From contig CAZYQW010000117.1 of assembly GCA_964649825.1 (NCBI GenBank), forward strand, positions 4,323 through 68,322: a stretch of 64,000 nt of DNA, given 5' to 3'. Below are positions 49,890-57,840 of the stretch, piece by piece (within the stretch, counting starts at the first letter, position 1; every line of letters begins with the position of its first letter). The position numbers and the translations under genes are program-made. Under the pieces are notes generated by a model. That model worked only from the letters and a program-made list of their open reading frames with translations, did no database searches and had not been told where the DNA came from. This stretch comes from CAZYQW01 sp964649825 (GTDB lineage Bacteria > Planctomycetota > B15-G4 > JADJEK01).

Positions 49890-51746
49890 CTACGGAACGA
49901 TGATCTCGTGAGCGTCCGATGCGGCGACCGTGCCGGACTTGATCGCGACGCCCTGGATCCGCAACGTCATTCCGAGCAGCGCCGGCGGGAGCTTGTAGTC
50001 GAGGTGCAGACCTCCCGGTGGGAGCAGCATGAACCCGAGCGGCGTAGGCGGATTGTTGAACAGCACGAACAACCCGGCCGCGGAGATGTGCAGGGCTGGA
50101 TGCGCAAGCCCCGCCGGTGGCGAGCCGCCGGTCGGGTACGTCTCGCCCACCAGGAACGGGATCGATCCTCCGGTCGGCGAGCTCGTGTCGAACGTCCCGT
50201 TCGGAGAGAACAGATCGACGGAGAGGATCGAACCCGGGGCCGCGTGCTTCACGAGCACGCCGGCGTTCCCGGTGCCGTTCACGAGCGTCCCCATCGCGAA
50301 GTCGTGTCCCGTTCCGTAGAGGACGCCTTGGCCCGGGAATTCGAAGGCTCCCATGTCGGGAGCGAATCCCACGGTGCGGGGATTCCCGTCGAAGTCGAAC
50401 GGGAGGAACGGCGTGCTGATGCCCGCGTCGATGACCGGCGAACCCGCGGTCAAGCGGAGGTCGGTGGGAGGAGCCAGGAACAGCGGGTCCAGGTTGACGT
50501 TGAGGAACCCGGTCCCGGTCCATCCTCCCTGCACGTCGCAGGCGTCGAAGCGAACGGTCGGGGAATTCGCCGTGGCTTGCGGCTGCGTCGCCGGGGTGTT
50601 CCCCCAAACGATCGAGTTCTGGATGATGCCCTGCCCCTGCCCGCTCGGGTGGTCGAAGTCCGCTCCGCCGATGCCCGGTCCGGCATCGTTGAACGCGATC
50701 GTGCAGTTCAAGAGCTGTGGAACCAGCAACGGCTGCGGCTGCGGCTGCGCCTTTCCGGCGCTGTTGCTGTACAAGGCGCCGCCCGTATTCGCGTTGTGTC
50801 CGTTCGACGTGAACGCGACGTTCTCCGAGATCATCGAGCTGCGGACGCAGGCAAACGACGATCCCGTGAAGTAGAGCCCGCCGCCGCGCCCATAGCCGTT
50901 GTTCAATGCCTCGGCGAAGTTGCCGGCGATCAAGCAGTAATCGATTCTCGGCTCCGAGCTTCCCGCACAGTAGATCCCTCCACCCAAGGTCCCGTTGCCG
51001 GGGTGCGCCTGAGACCGGTTCCCGACGACGTCGCACGATTCGAGGAGCGGTGATGACATCTGGTCGCAGTAGACGCCTCCGCCCACGGTATTCGCGGCCG
51101 GCCCAAGGGCCTTGTTCTCGCGAATCTCTGTCTCGCGCAGCTCCGGAGTCGCTTGGTCGGTCACGAAGAAGCCGCCGCCGCGGAGGGCCTGGTTGCTCCT
51201 CACGAAGCATCGCGTGAACCGCGGCGCGGACGTGTCTTTGGCAAACACTCCACCCCCGTCGTTGCCCGTGGAGTTGTTCGAGACCACCGTGTCCTCGATC
51301 CAAGGCGCGGCACTGCCGAGACAGGCGACCCCTCCCCCGCCGCTGGTCGCCGTGTTGTCGTGGATCACGCAGTTGTCGATGGTCGGCGACGCGCCGTTGC
51401 ACACGATCCCGCCTCCGAACCCTGCCTTTCCCGCGGAGATGTCGAACCCTCGGAGCACGGTCGCCGGCGTCTGGCCGCCGGCGAACGAGACCACGCTTCC
51501 TCCGCCCGGCGGTCCCACGATGAAGGTCGCGCCGGGGCCGCCCACGCTCTGGACCGTGATCATTTTGCCGAGGAAGTCGACGTTCTCCACGTAGACGCCC
51601 GGATTGACCGTGATCGTGTCGCCATTGGACGCGGCGACGATCGCGCTCTGGATCGTCGGGGTCGCCGGAGACGGGACGACGAACTGGCCGAACGCGGATG
51701 CGTTCGTGACGAGCAAGGCGCCGATCAGGAATCGGTGTTTCTTCAT
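49890..51746 (-). CDS. Secreted right-handed parallel beta-helix protein
   Basis: 618 residues. GGAGGAG lies 6 nt before the ATG; signal peptide about 1-20. PTIQSAIVAASNGDTITVNPGVYVENVDF is the start typical of PbH1/polymorphic-outer-membrane-like helices. About ten coils follow with GGG-(V/I/L/F) and N-x-A motifs (NNSTGNDGGGVFA, GRGGGLYFTGSS). SPVIDAGI...FDFDGNPRTVGFAPDMGAFEF closes the helix. The last 140 residues form a beta-sandwich ending TVAASDAHEIIVP, similar in style to the GCAGTGG-type domains. It probably sits on the cell surface and binds or degrades polysaccharide; no catalytic residue is assigned. A double-hairpin-type repeat lies upstream. Confidence 0.85.
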   Translation of the reverse strand: MKKHRFLIGALLVTNASAFGQFVVPSPATPTIQSAIVAASNGDTITVNPGVYVENVDFLGKMITVQSVGGPGATFIVGPPGGGSVVSFAGGQTPATVLRGFDISAGKAGFGGGIVCNGASPTIDNCVIHDNTATSGGGGVACLGSAAPWIEDTVVSNNSTGNDGGGVFAKDTSAPRFTRCFVRSNQALRGGGFFVTDQATPELRETEIRENKALGPAANTVGGGVYCDQMSSPLLESCDVVGNRSQAHPGNGTLGGGIYCAGSSEPRIDYCLIAGNFAEALNNGYGRGGGLYFTGSSFACVRSSMISENVAFTSNGHNANTGGALYSNSAGKAQPQPQPLLVPQLLNCTIAFNDAGPGIGGADFDHPSGQGQGIIQNSIVWGNTPATQPQATANSPTVRFDACDVQGGWTGTGFLNVNLDPLFLAPPTDLRLTAGSPVIDAGISTPFLPFDFDGNPRTVGFAPDMGAFEFPGQGVLYGTGHDFAMGTLVNGTGNAGVLVKHAAPGSILSVDLFSPNGTFDTSSPTGGSIPFLVGETYPTGGSPPAGLAHPALHISAAGLFVLFNNPPTPLGFMLLPPGGLHLDYKLPPALLGMTLRIQGVAIKSGTVAASDAHEIIVP

Positions 51747-52121
51747 GACACTCCTCCATCTGGTTGGAACGCGGCGCCCGGAGCCTCCCCCTTCCCAATC
51801 GCGCGACTGGTGCGACGGAGTAGGCGCATGATCGACTCGACTTCGAGCCGACGTCGACGGGCGCACAGGACGAACCAACCAGGGCACGACCGGGCCGGAT
51901 GTGACCGTGAATCCGACCTCGGCGGCACTTTCTTCCTCGATCACCCGACGCGGTCACGTGTCGGGTGGATCCCGGCTTCGAGTGCTTCGCGTCCCGCGAA
52001 GGACTCGAAGCGTGCAACACCAATGGAAGAGAAGCCGCCGGCGTCGCCGCCAGCGGCTTCAGGCGCTGCTCGTTCGAACCGCCGAAGGGATTCTCCCCGA
52101 GCAATGAACTAGGAACGTGCG
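51747..52121. other. 375-bp intergenic region with repeat copy 2
   Basis: Lies between the end of the di-haem gene (52122) and the start of the beta-helix gene (51746), both on the minus strand. No gene is seen. It carries the repeat element at 51942-52011. Confidence 0.6.
51942..52011 (+). repeat. Double-hairpin repeat element, copy 2
   Basis: CACCCGA/TCGGGTG (51942-51948, 51961-51967) forms hairpin A. The 21-nt box at 51949-51969 is identical to 21428-21448. Hairpin B (51975-52011) is 37 nt with a 17-bp stem like copy 1; its third pair is T-A where copy 1 has A-T, a compensatory change, and the loop differs (TCC versus GCA). The element is on the opposite strand relative to its downstream gene, compared with copy 1. 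Confidence 0.75.
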
Positions 52122-55100
52122 TTACTCGAGCCTCAACGGGGCCCATCCCCCCGCGGACGGCGCGGAGCCCTCGTTCTCGACCGTGATCCAGTGCTGGTTC
52201 CAGACGTCGGGGTCGAGCAGCGGCGCGGAGGCGGTGTTCCCCAGGAAGACCGGGAACACGCCGGGGGCGAACGGGCCGCCGTTCATCATCATGTAGGTGA
52301 TGATCGGCTCGACCATCACGGCCGAGATCCAGACGAGCTCATCGTCGCGGAACGAGGGATAGAGGGGGACCTCGACCGCGAAGGTGTTCGCGGCGATCTG
52401 GCCCGCCGCGTACGGCGGCGGCGTTCCCGGCGTCTGAGGCGCGGGGAGGTGGAAGTCGAGCGTCGCTCCGTGGCGAATCCCGTCTCCCTTCACGCAGAAC
52501 TGACGCGGCGCCTCGTGCCGGCGTTTGGGTAGGCCGAATCCCATCCCGATCGGCGCGGCCAGGAGCGCGTCCTGATAGTCGCGCATCGCGCGCAGGCTCT
52601 TCGGCTCGGGGTCATTGTCGAACCAGAAGAAGACCCACGTGGGAGTCGGATGGTTCGGGTCCCAATTCCGCTCGAACAGCGGGACCGATCGCCACGGATC
52701 GCTGACCACCATCGGGAGGAGCTCGACGTTCGTCGGAGGAGCCACGCCGGTCTGGGCCGGCGGACAGCCGGTCGGGTGCGCGACGCGCCGGCCGCTGCCG
52801 ACCCACGTCCCCTGCGCGATCACGACGTCGTCGGCGCCGCTGATCGAGAGGAGCGTCGTGCGATCGATTCCGATCCCCGTCGCGCCGTCGACGTAGAGGT
52901 CTTGCACGACGTCGTACCAGAACGTCTCCTCGACGCCGGCCTTGCGGCGGAACACGACCACGTCGCACTCGGCCTCCTTCGCCTGCTGCTCGGAGTTCGC
53001 GAGCACACCGGACGCGGCGCCGATCGTCGCGGCCGTGTACGTCACGGCGGGACCGACGCTGTTCGCGGTCCCGGTGTCGAACTCGCGCGACATCGCGATG
53101 ACGCCCTCGAGCTCCTCCTTCTCGCGCGCCGTCAGGCCGTTGTCGGGCTGGCCGGGCTGGAACCCGACTCCGAACGAGTCGCCGAACACGGAGGTGATGA
53201 ACTGGTTGATCGAGAGATTGCCGAGCCCTCCCTGGGTCAGGCCCGCGGTGCTCCAGCGGTTGAACGGGGGGAACTCGGCGCCCCCCATCGGGCCGAGGTT
53301 CGCGGGCGGCATGACGGAGGCTTCGTGGTACGTGCCCTCGCGCGAATCGAGCCCGCGCATCGCCGACGCCTCCAGCGGCTGGGGGTTCTGCGTCCCCGGC
53401 GCCGCCGTCGAGTCCCGGAGGACGATGCGGTTCGTGCTCCCGTCGGGAAGCTGGTGACATCCGACGCAGGACCGCCCGGCGCAGAGCGGGAAGCCCGCCT
53501 TCAGCCCCAAGAGCACCTTGATGTGGAACAGCTTCAACCCGAGCTCTCCGCCGGTGCCGTCGGTCGTCTCGTTCGGCGTGCCCAGCGCGCCGGTGAGCTT
53601 CCGGGCGTAGCCCTGGCGGAAGTTCGGCTCGTACATCACCTCGTTGATGAAGTTCCGAAACGCTGTCATCACGGCGGGGGCGAGCCCCTCCTCGACGTTG
53701 GGGTCGGGGTTCAGGTCGGGCAACCCCATGAGGTTCACGAACGCCTCGTTGAAGTCGAGGAACGTGTTGCGATCTCCGCGCCAGTGATACGGCTCGTTCG
53801 AGAAGAACGACTGATCCTCGGGCCGCATCGGATGATTGACGAGGCCCTGCAGCGTCTGCGTCGTCTTCAGCTCCTTGTCCGCGGGGAACACGGGATTCGA
53901 CAACCAACCGTCCGCGTTGCCGGTCACTCCGTCGACCAAATGCGGCGGAACGGGCGGCGTCTTGGTGTCGGTCGGGGCGTCGAGCCGCCACGCGAGGCCG
54001 TCCGTCCGGCCGTCCTGATGGCACGACGCGCAGGCCACGTTCTGCTCGCGCGACGTCAGTCGCGCGCTGTACAGCAGCGGGCGCCCTTGCCGGATCACGT
54101 CCGGCGTCGGATCGCACTGCAGCGGCACGCGCGCCACCTCGACGGGCGCGGCGGGAAGCGGATCGATGACGCTGATCGAGTTCTCGATGCGGTTCAGGCA
54201 GTACAGACGCGCCCCCGGATCGTCCGGATCGGCGAGCGCCTCCTTCAACGCCAGACCCCGTGGACCGACCATGAAGTAGCTGGGCACGGAGACCGCGAGG
54301 TCGATCACCTGATGGCTCCAGTTCGTCACGCTCGGCGCGTCGTTGTCGAGGACGATGATGCGGTCGCTCTGGAACGCGGCGACGAACGCCCGGACGACGA
54401 CGCCTTCCGCCTCGAGCAGCACGACGTCCGTCGGCATCGATACGCGCATCCCCGGGTCGGTGCCCGCCTCCTTCGGCACGACCGCTCCGGCGCCGTCGCG
54501 GTTGAGGTCGCGATCCTCGATCGTCGGGTTGCCGGTGTAGAGATCGTCGATCGTGTAGAGGTGGCTCTCCACGAAGCCGGTCGGGGCCTGAGCGACGTCG
54601 AGCAGGTTCTGCTTCCCCACGATCTCGTTGCGCGCGGCGCTTCCGCACACGAAGACCGTCCCGTCGCCGGCGACGGCGAGCCCGTAGCTCGCGGTACCGA
54701 GCCGATTCGAGATGAACTCCATCGGCGTGCCCGGCGACCCGAAGTCTATCGCCATGAACTGCTCGCTGTGCCCGGGCGTCCCCGGCTCGCCCGGGATCAC
54801 GCCGTTGTCTCCGCGCAGCGGGAGCATGAACAGCTCGCCGTGGACGAAATCGATCCGATGTGGGTTGCGCAGGAGCGGCGCCGTCTGCTTCTGCAGGTTG
54901 TAGAGGAGCGTCGGCGCACCGACCGCGGTCACGCTCGTCGGGTTCACGTACTGGAGCTTGTTGTTGTCCTTGCCGAGCACGAGGAGGAGACCCAGGGACG
55001 GCGCGTACGCGAGGTCGCAAGGTCCGTTCAGGTTCACCCAGCTCGTCGCGATCAGCTTCGCCCGCGGCGGCGGACCCGGGCGGAACTCGACGGCCGAGAT

Positions 55101-55418
55101 CGTGTCGCCGCCGTAGTTGGCGGTGTAGAAGCGATTCAACTGCGGAAACCAACGAACGGTGACCGGTCCGAGCCCGACGAGGACGCGCTGCTGGAACTGC
55201 AGTTCGCCGCTGCTCGTGGCGAGGTAGATCTCGACCGAGTTGTCGGGGACGTTGCAGGCGAGCACGTAGTGGCGGCCGTCGACGAACGCGACGTCGATCG
55301 GCTTGACCAGCGGGTACTCGTGCTCGACGTACCGCACTTGCGCCGGCGCGACGCCGGCGCCGACACCGACGAGAGCGGCGGCGGCGAGCGCTCCGGCCAC
55401 GCTTCGAGAGAACCTCAT
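52122..55418 (-). CDS. Exported YVTN-type beta-propeller protein with two c-type haem motifs (paralog of 35831)
   Basis: 1098 residues. GGAGG lies before the ATG; signal peptide about 1-26. A YVTN-like propeller (about 30-440: VDGRHYVLACNVPDNSVEIYLA, LNRFYTANYGGDTISAVEF, LLVLGKDNNKLQYV). CASCH begins at 463 and CVGCH at 651; between them EPYHWRGDRNTFLDFNEAFVNLMG closely matches PPYHWRGEQHDLDAFNGAFINLLK of the 35831 protein, showing common origin. The part after the haems is beta-rich. Unlike the paralog it lacks the Ca-binding loops. Probably a periplasmic or surface redox protein, function unknown. Confidence 0.85.
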   Translation of the reverse strand: MRFSRSVAGALAAAALVGVGAGVAPAQVRYVEHEYPLVKPIDVAFVDGRHYVLACNVPDNSVEIYLATSSGELQFQQRVLVGLGPVTVRWFPQLNRFYTANYGGDTISAVEFRPGPPPRAKLIATSWVNLNGPCDLAYAPSLGLLLVLGKDNNKLQYVNPTSVTAVGAPTLLYNLQKQTAPLLRNPHRIDFVHGELFMLPLRGDNGVIPGEPGTPGHSEQFMAIDFGSPGTPMEFISNRLGTASYGLAVAGDGTVFVCGSAARNEIVGKQNLLDVAQAPTGFVESHLYTIDDLYTGNPTIEDRDLNRDGAGAVVPKEAGTDPGMRVSMPTDVVLLEAEGVVVRAFVAAFQSDRIIVLDNDAPSVTNWSHQVIDLAVSVPSYFMVGPRGLALKEALADPDDPGARLYCLNRIENSISVIDPLPAAPVEVARVPLQCDPTPDVIRQGRPLLYSARLTSREQNVACASCHQDGRTDGLAWRLDAPTDTKTPPVPPHLVDGVTGNADGWLSNPVFPADKELKTTQTLQGLVNHPMRPEDQSFFSNEPYHWRGDRNTFLDFNEAFVNLMGLPDLNPDPNVEEGLAPAVMTAFRNFINEVMYEPNFRQGYARKLTGALGTPNETTDGTGGELGLKLFHIKVLLGLKAGFPLCAGRSCVGCHQLPDGSTNRIVLRDSTAAPGTQNPQPLEASAMRGLDSREGTYHEASVMPPANLGPMGGAEFPPFNRWSTAGLTQGGLGNLSINQFITSVFGDSFGVGFQPGQPDNGLTAREKEELEGVIAMSREFDTGTANSVGPAVTYTAATIGAASGVLANSEQQAKEAECDVVVFRRKAGVEETFWYDVVQDLYVDGATGIGIDRTTLLSISGADDVVIAQGTWVGSGRRVAHPTGCPPAQTGVAPPTNVELLPMVVSDPWRSVPLFERNWDPNHPTPTWVFFWFDNDPEPKSLRAMRDYQDALLAAPIGMGFGLPKRRHEAPRQFCVKGDGIRHGATLDFHLPAPQTPGTPPPYAAGQIAANTFAVEVPLYPSFRDDELVWISAVMVEPIITYMMMNGGPFAPGVFPVFLGNTASAPLLDPDVWNQHWITVENEGSAPSAGGWAPLRLE

Positions 55419-55718
55419 GTTGCAACGCCTCCGCGCGGGCGGTACGACCAGCCCGGTTGGCGAGTCGATCCGTCCATGTCGGCGTCGCGGGACGCGCGGA
55501 TAGTTTCGTCCCGTCGCGAGAGCATCGGTACGAACGGACGCCGCCCGCGCGTCGCTGCGAGCGCGCCGGCGCGTCCGGAGCGCTCCCGCACCGCGTTTTC
55601 TCCTTCCAGCCGGGGCCCCGGGTCGTCCGATGCACCGCCGGGCGCGGGAGCTCGAAGTGCAAAGAATTGGTGAACCGGATGCGAACACCAAATTGACAGA
55701 CCGCGGCGACGAAGAAGA
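55419..55718. other. 300-bp divergent promoter region
   Basis: Lies between the di-haem gene (minus) and the CDP-alcohol phosphotransferase gene (plus). No gene is seen. AT-richer DNA near 55660-55700 includes TTGACA at 55693-55698, a -35-like hexamer, but the matching -10 would fall at the start codon, so the real plus-strand promoter is not certain. Confidence 0.45.
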
Positions 55719-56681
55719 ATGGACGCACGTCTGAACGGACGAAGAAGTCACGCGAACTCGACCGAGCTGCTCGAAGGAGACCCGTTGAGGAACGTCCCCT
55801 CGATCGCGGAGCTCCGCCGCATCTGCCAGGACCCGGTCCGCGAGTACAACGACCTCGCGGGCGCCCTGTACGGGTGGCGCTTCTCGATCTACATCACGTC
55901 TTTCTTCCTGCGCCTCGGGCTGACCGCGAACCACGCGTCGGTCTTGATGTGGCTGTTCGGGCTGGTCGGCTCGCTCCTCCTGCTCCTCCCGGGCTACGGC
56001 CGAATCGCGGGCATGGCGCTCATCACGCTCGCGTTCATCATGGACTGCGTCGACGGCGAGATCGCGCGCTACTTCAAGATCGATTCCTACCGTTGGGCCG
56101 CCTTCGACTACATCCATCACCTGACGGTGAAGGCGCTCTCGTTCGTCTGTCTCGGCATCGGTCTCTTCATCGAGTTCTCCACGCCGTGGGCGATGGCGGC
56201 GGGCGGTCTCGGTTCGATCTTCTGGCTCGTCCTCATGATCGTTCGGGACCTCGCGACGTCGCTCTTCACGAAGAAGATCGTGATGAACGACCGGCGCGAC
56301 CGGAATCCGGCCTACTTGCGGCTCGTCGAGAACCTGAAGGAGATCGACGGTCGCGAGGATCCGGACGGACGGGAGGAGCCGGCGTCGGGGGCAGAGCTGT
56401 GGGGCTCGGGATTCCGCTTCCGGCCGTGGATGATCCGGACGTTCCTGGTCTCGTTCGACATGGTCGCGCCGACCTTCCTGGCGACCGCCATCGCCGACCG
56501 CTTCGTCGGCCGGTTCGAGATCGGGGGGATCTTCCTGACTCCGTCGTTGGCGTTGCTCTACGCGTACGCGCTCCTCCTTCCCTTCCACTCCATCGACTTG
56601 CTGTACAACGCGATGCGTCGCGGCGGGCTGCGCAAGGAGCTGTACGATCTGGCGAAACGGGTCGAGCGGTTCCGGTCCTGA
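55719..56681 (+). CDS. CDP-alcohol phosphatidyltransferase family protein with an altered motif
   Basis: 320 residues, about six membrane helices. It should move a phospho-alcohol from CDP to another alcohol in the membrane, as in phospholipid or phospho-glycan synthesis. The motif D-x2-D-G-x2-A-R-x8-G-x3-D-x3-D appears as DCVDGEIAR, eight residues, then W-AAF-D-YIH-H: the first three acidic residues are kept but the second Gly is Trp and the last Asp (proposed base) is His. The enzyme may therefore differ in mechanism or be a scaffold. The N-terminus carries about 45 extra soluble residues. It heads a rightward cluster with a deacetylase and carbamoyltransferase 127 nt on. Confidence 0.83.
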   Translation: MDARLNGRRSHANSTELLEGDPLRNVPSIAELRRICQDPVREYNDLAGALYGWRFSIYITSFFLRLGLTANHASVLMWLFGLVGSLLLLLPGYGRIAGMALITLAFIMDCVDGEIARYFKIDSYRWAAFDYIHHLTVKALSFVCLGIGLFIEFSTPWAMAAGGLGSIFWLVLMIVRDLATSLFTKKIVMNDRRDRNPAYLRLVENLKEIDGREDPDGREEPASGAELWGSGFRFRPWMIRTFLVSFDMVAPTFLATAIADRFVGRFEIGGIFLTPSLALLYAYALLLPFHSIDLLYNAMRRGGLRKELYDLAKRVERFRS

Positions 56682-56808
56682 GACCGCACGCAAATGCTGG
56701 AATCGATCGCCGTACATCGCTACACCTGAAAGGCTTCGGTCCGAATCGGTCGTCCCGCCGATATCCCGTCGGATCCGACCGCACGCCGAACGACGCCCCG
56801 GAGTCAGC

Positions 56809-57840
56809 GTGGCCAGCCGCCAGCCGATCGAACTTTCTGTGGATCAGCGACCGATCCTCGTCGTGCTCATCGACGTCGAGGAGGAATTCGATTGGACGGC
56901 GGACTTCGATCGAAGCGCGACCGCCGTGACCCACGTCGACGAGCTGGTCCGAGGCTTCGTCGTCTTCGAGCCGTTCGGCATCGTCCCGATCGGGGTCGTC
57001 AGCTACCCGGTGGCGAACTCCGCGGCCGCCTCGGAACGTCTGCGCCCGCTCCTCGACGCGGGCCGCATGGTGGTCGGCGCCCACCTCCACCCGTGGGTGA
57101 ACCCACCGTTCGTCGAGGACGTGAACGCGCACAACTCGTTTCCCGGCAACCTCGATCCCGAAGTCGAGGCCGCGAAGCTGCTCGCGCTGACCGACCGGAT
57201 CGAGGAGGGTCTCGGCGTGCGGCCGCGCGTCTACCAGGCCGGACGGTACGGGATCGGTCCGAACACCCCGCGCATCCTGGAGCGCGCCGGCTACCAGGTC
57301 AGCACGACGATCAACCCGCCGTTCGACTTCACCAGCGAGGGAGGGCCGGATTTCTCGAACGAGAGCCCCTCGCCGTTCTGGTTCGGCGAAGAGCGGCCGC
57401 TGCTCGAGATCCCGGTCACCGGGGCGTTCATCGGCTCGGCCGGCGTGTTGTCCGCGTCGCTCCATCGGGCGGCGACGTCGGACCCGCTCAAGTGGACGCG
57501 GCTCGGCGGGATCCTGTCGCGGCTCGGCGTCGTCGAGCGCATCCGGCTGTCGCCGGAGGGGCACAGCGCCAGCGACATGAAGCGCTTGACTCGCTGCCTG
57601 ATGGACCGCGGAGTGCGCGTCTTCCTCCTCACGTTCCACTCGCCGACGTTGAAGCCGGGCTGCACGTCGTACGTTCGCAACGAGGAGGATCGAACCGCGT
57701 TCCTGCGCACGCTCTCCGATTATTTCGAGTTCTTTCTCGGCGAGCTGGGCGGAGAGTCGATGACTCCACTCCAGGTGCACACACGCTTTCTCGAGCGTTG
57801 CCCGCCTCCATCTCCGGTGAAGACGAAGGCGTCCACATGA
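56809..57840 (+). CDS. Polysaccharide deacetylase family protein
   Basis: 343 residues starting at GTG. LVVLIDVEEEFDW holds the family D-x-E/E acidic pair; GAHLHPWVNPPF has the metal-binding His residues (H-x-H-P in place of H-x3-H); QAGRYGIGPNTPRILERAGYQVSTT is the next conserved block; and LLTFHSPTLKPGCTSYVR is the C-terminal His motif. This matches the WalW-type deacetylase group linked to cell-surface glycan clusters. No signal peptide is seen, so it probably acts in the cytoplasm. The stop overlaps the ATG of the carbamoyltransferase (ATGA), so translation is coupled. Together they may tailor a glycan or glycolipid precursor. Confidence 0.85.
   Translation: MASRQPIELSVDQRPILVVLIDVEEEFDWTADFDRSATAVTHVDELVRGFVVFEPFGIVPIGVVSYPVANSAAASERLRPLLDAGRMVVGAHLHPWVNPPFVEDVNAHNSFPGNLDPEVEAAKLLALTDRIEEGLGVRPRVYQAGRYGIGPNTPRILERAGYQVSTTINPPFDFTSEGGPDFSNESPSPFWFGEERPLLEIPVTGAFIGSAGVLSASLHRAATSDPLKWTRLGGILSRLGVVERIRLSPEGHSASDMKRLTRCLMDRGVRVFLLTFHSPTLKPGCTSYVRNEEDRTAFLRTLSDYFEFFLGELGGESMTPLQVHTRFLERCPPPSPVKTKAST

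Noticed and set aside
55419..56717. Upstream extension of the di-haem gene frame into the divergent gene
   Set aside because: The frame is open, but the signal peptide with a GGAGG site starts at 55418, and the upstream part is antisense to the CDP-alcohol phosphotransferase.
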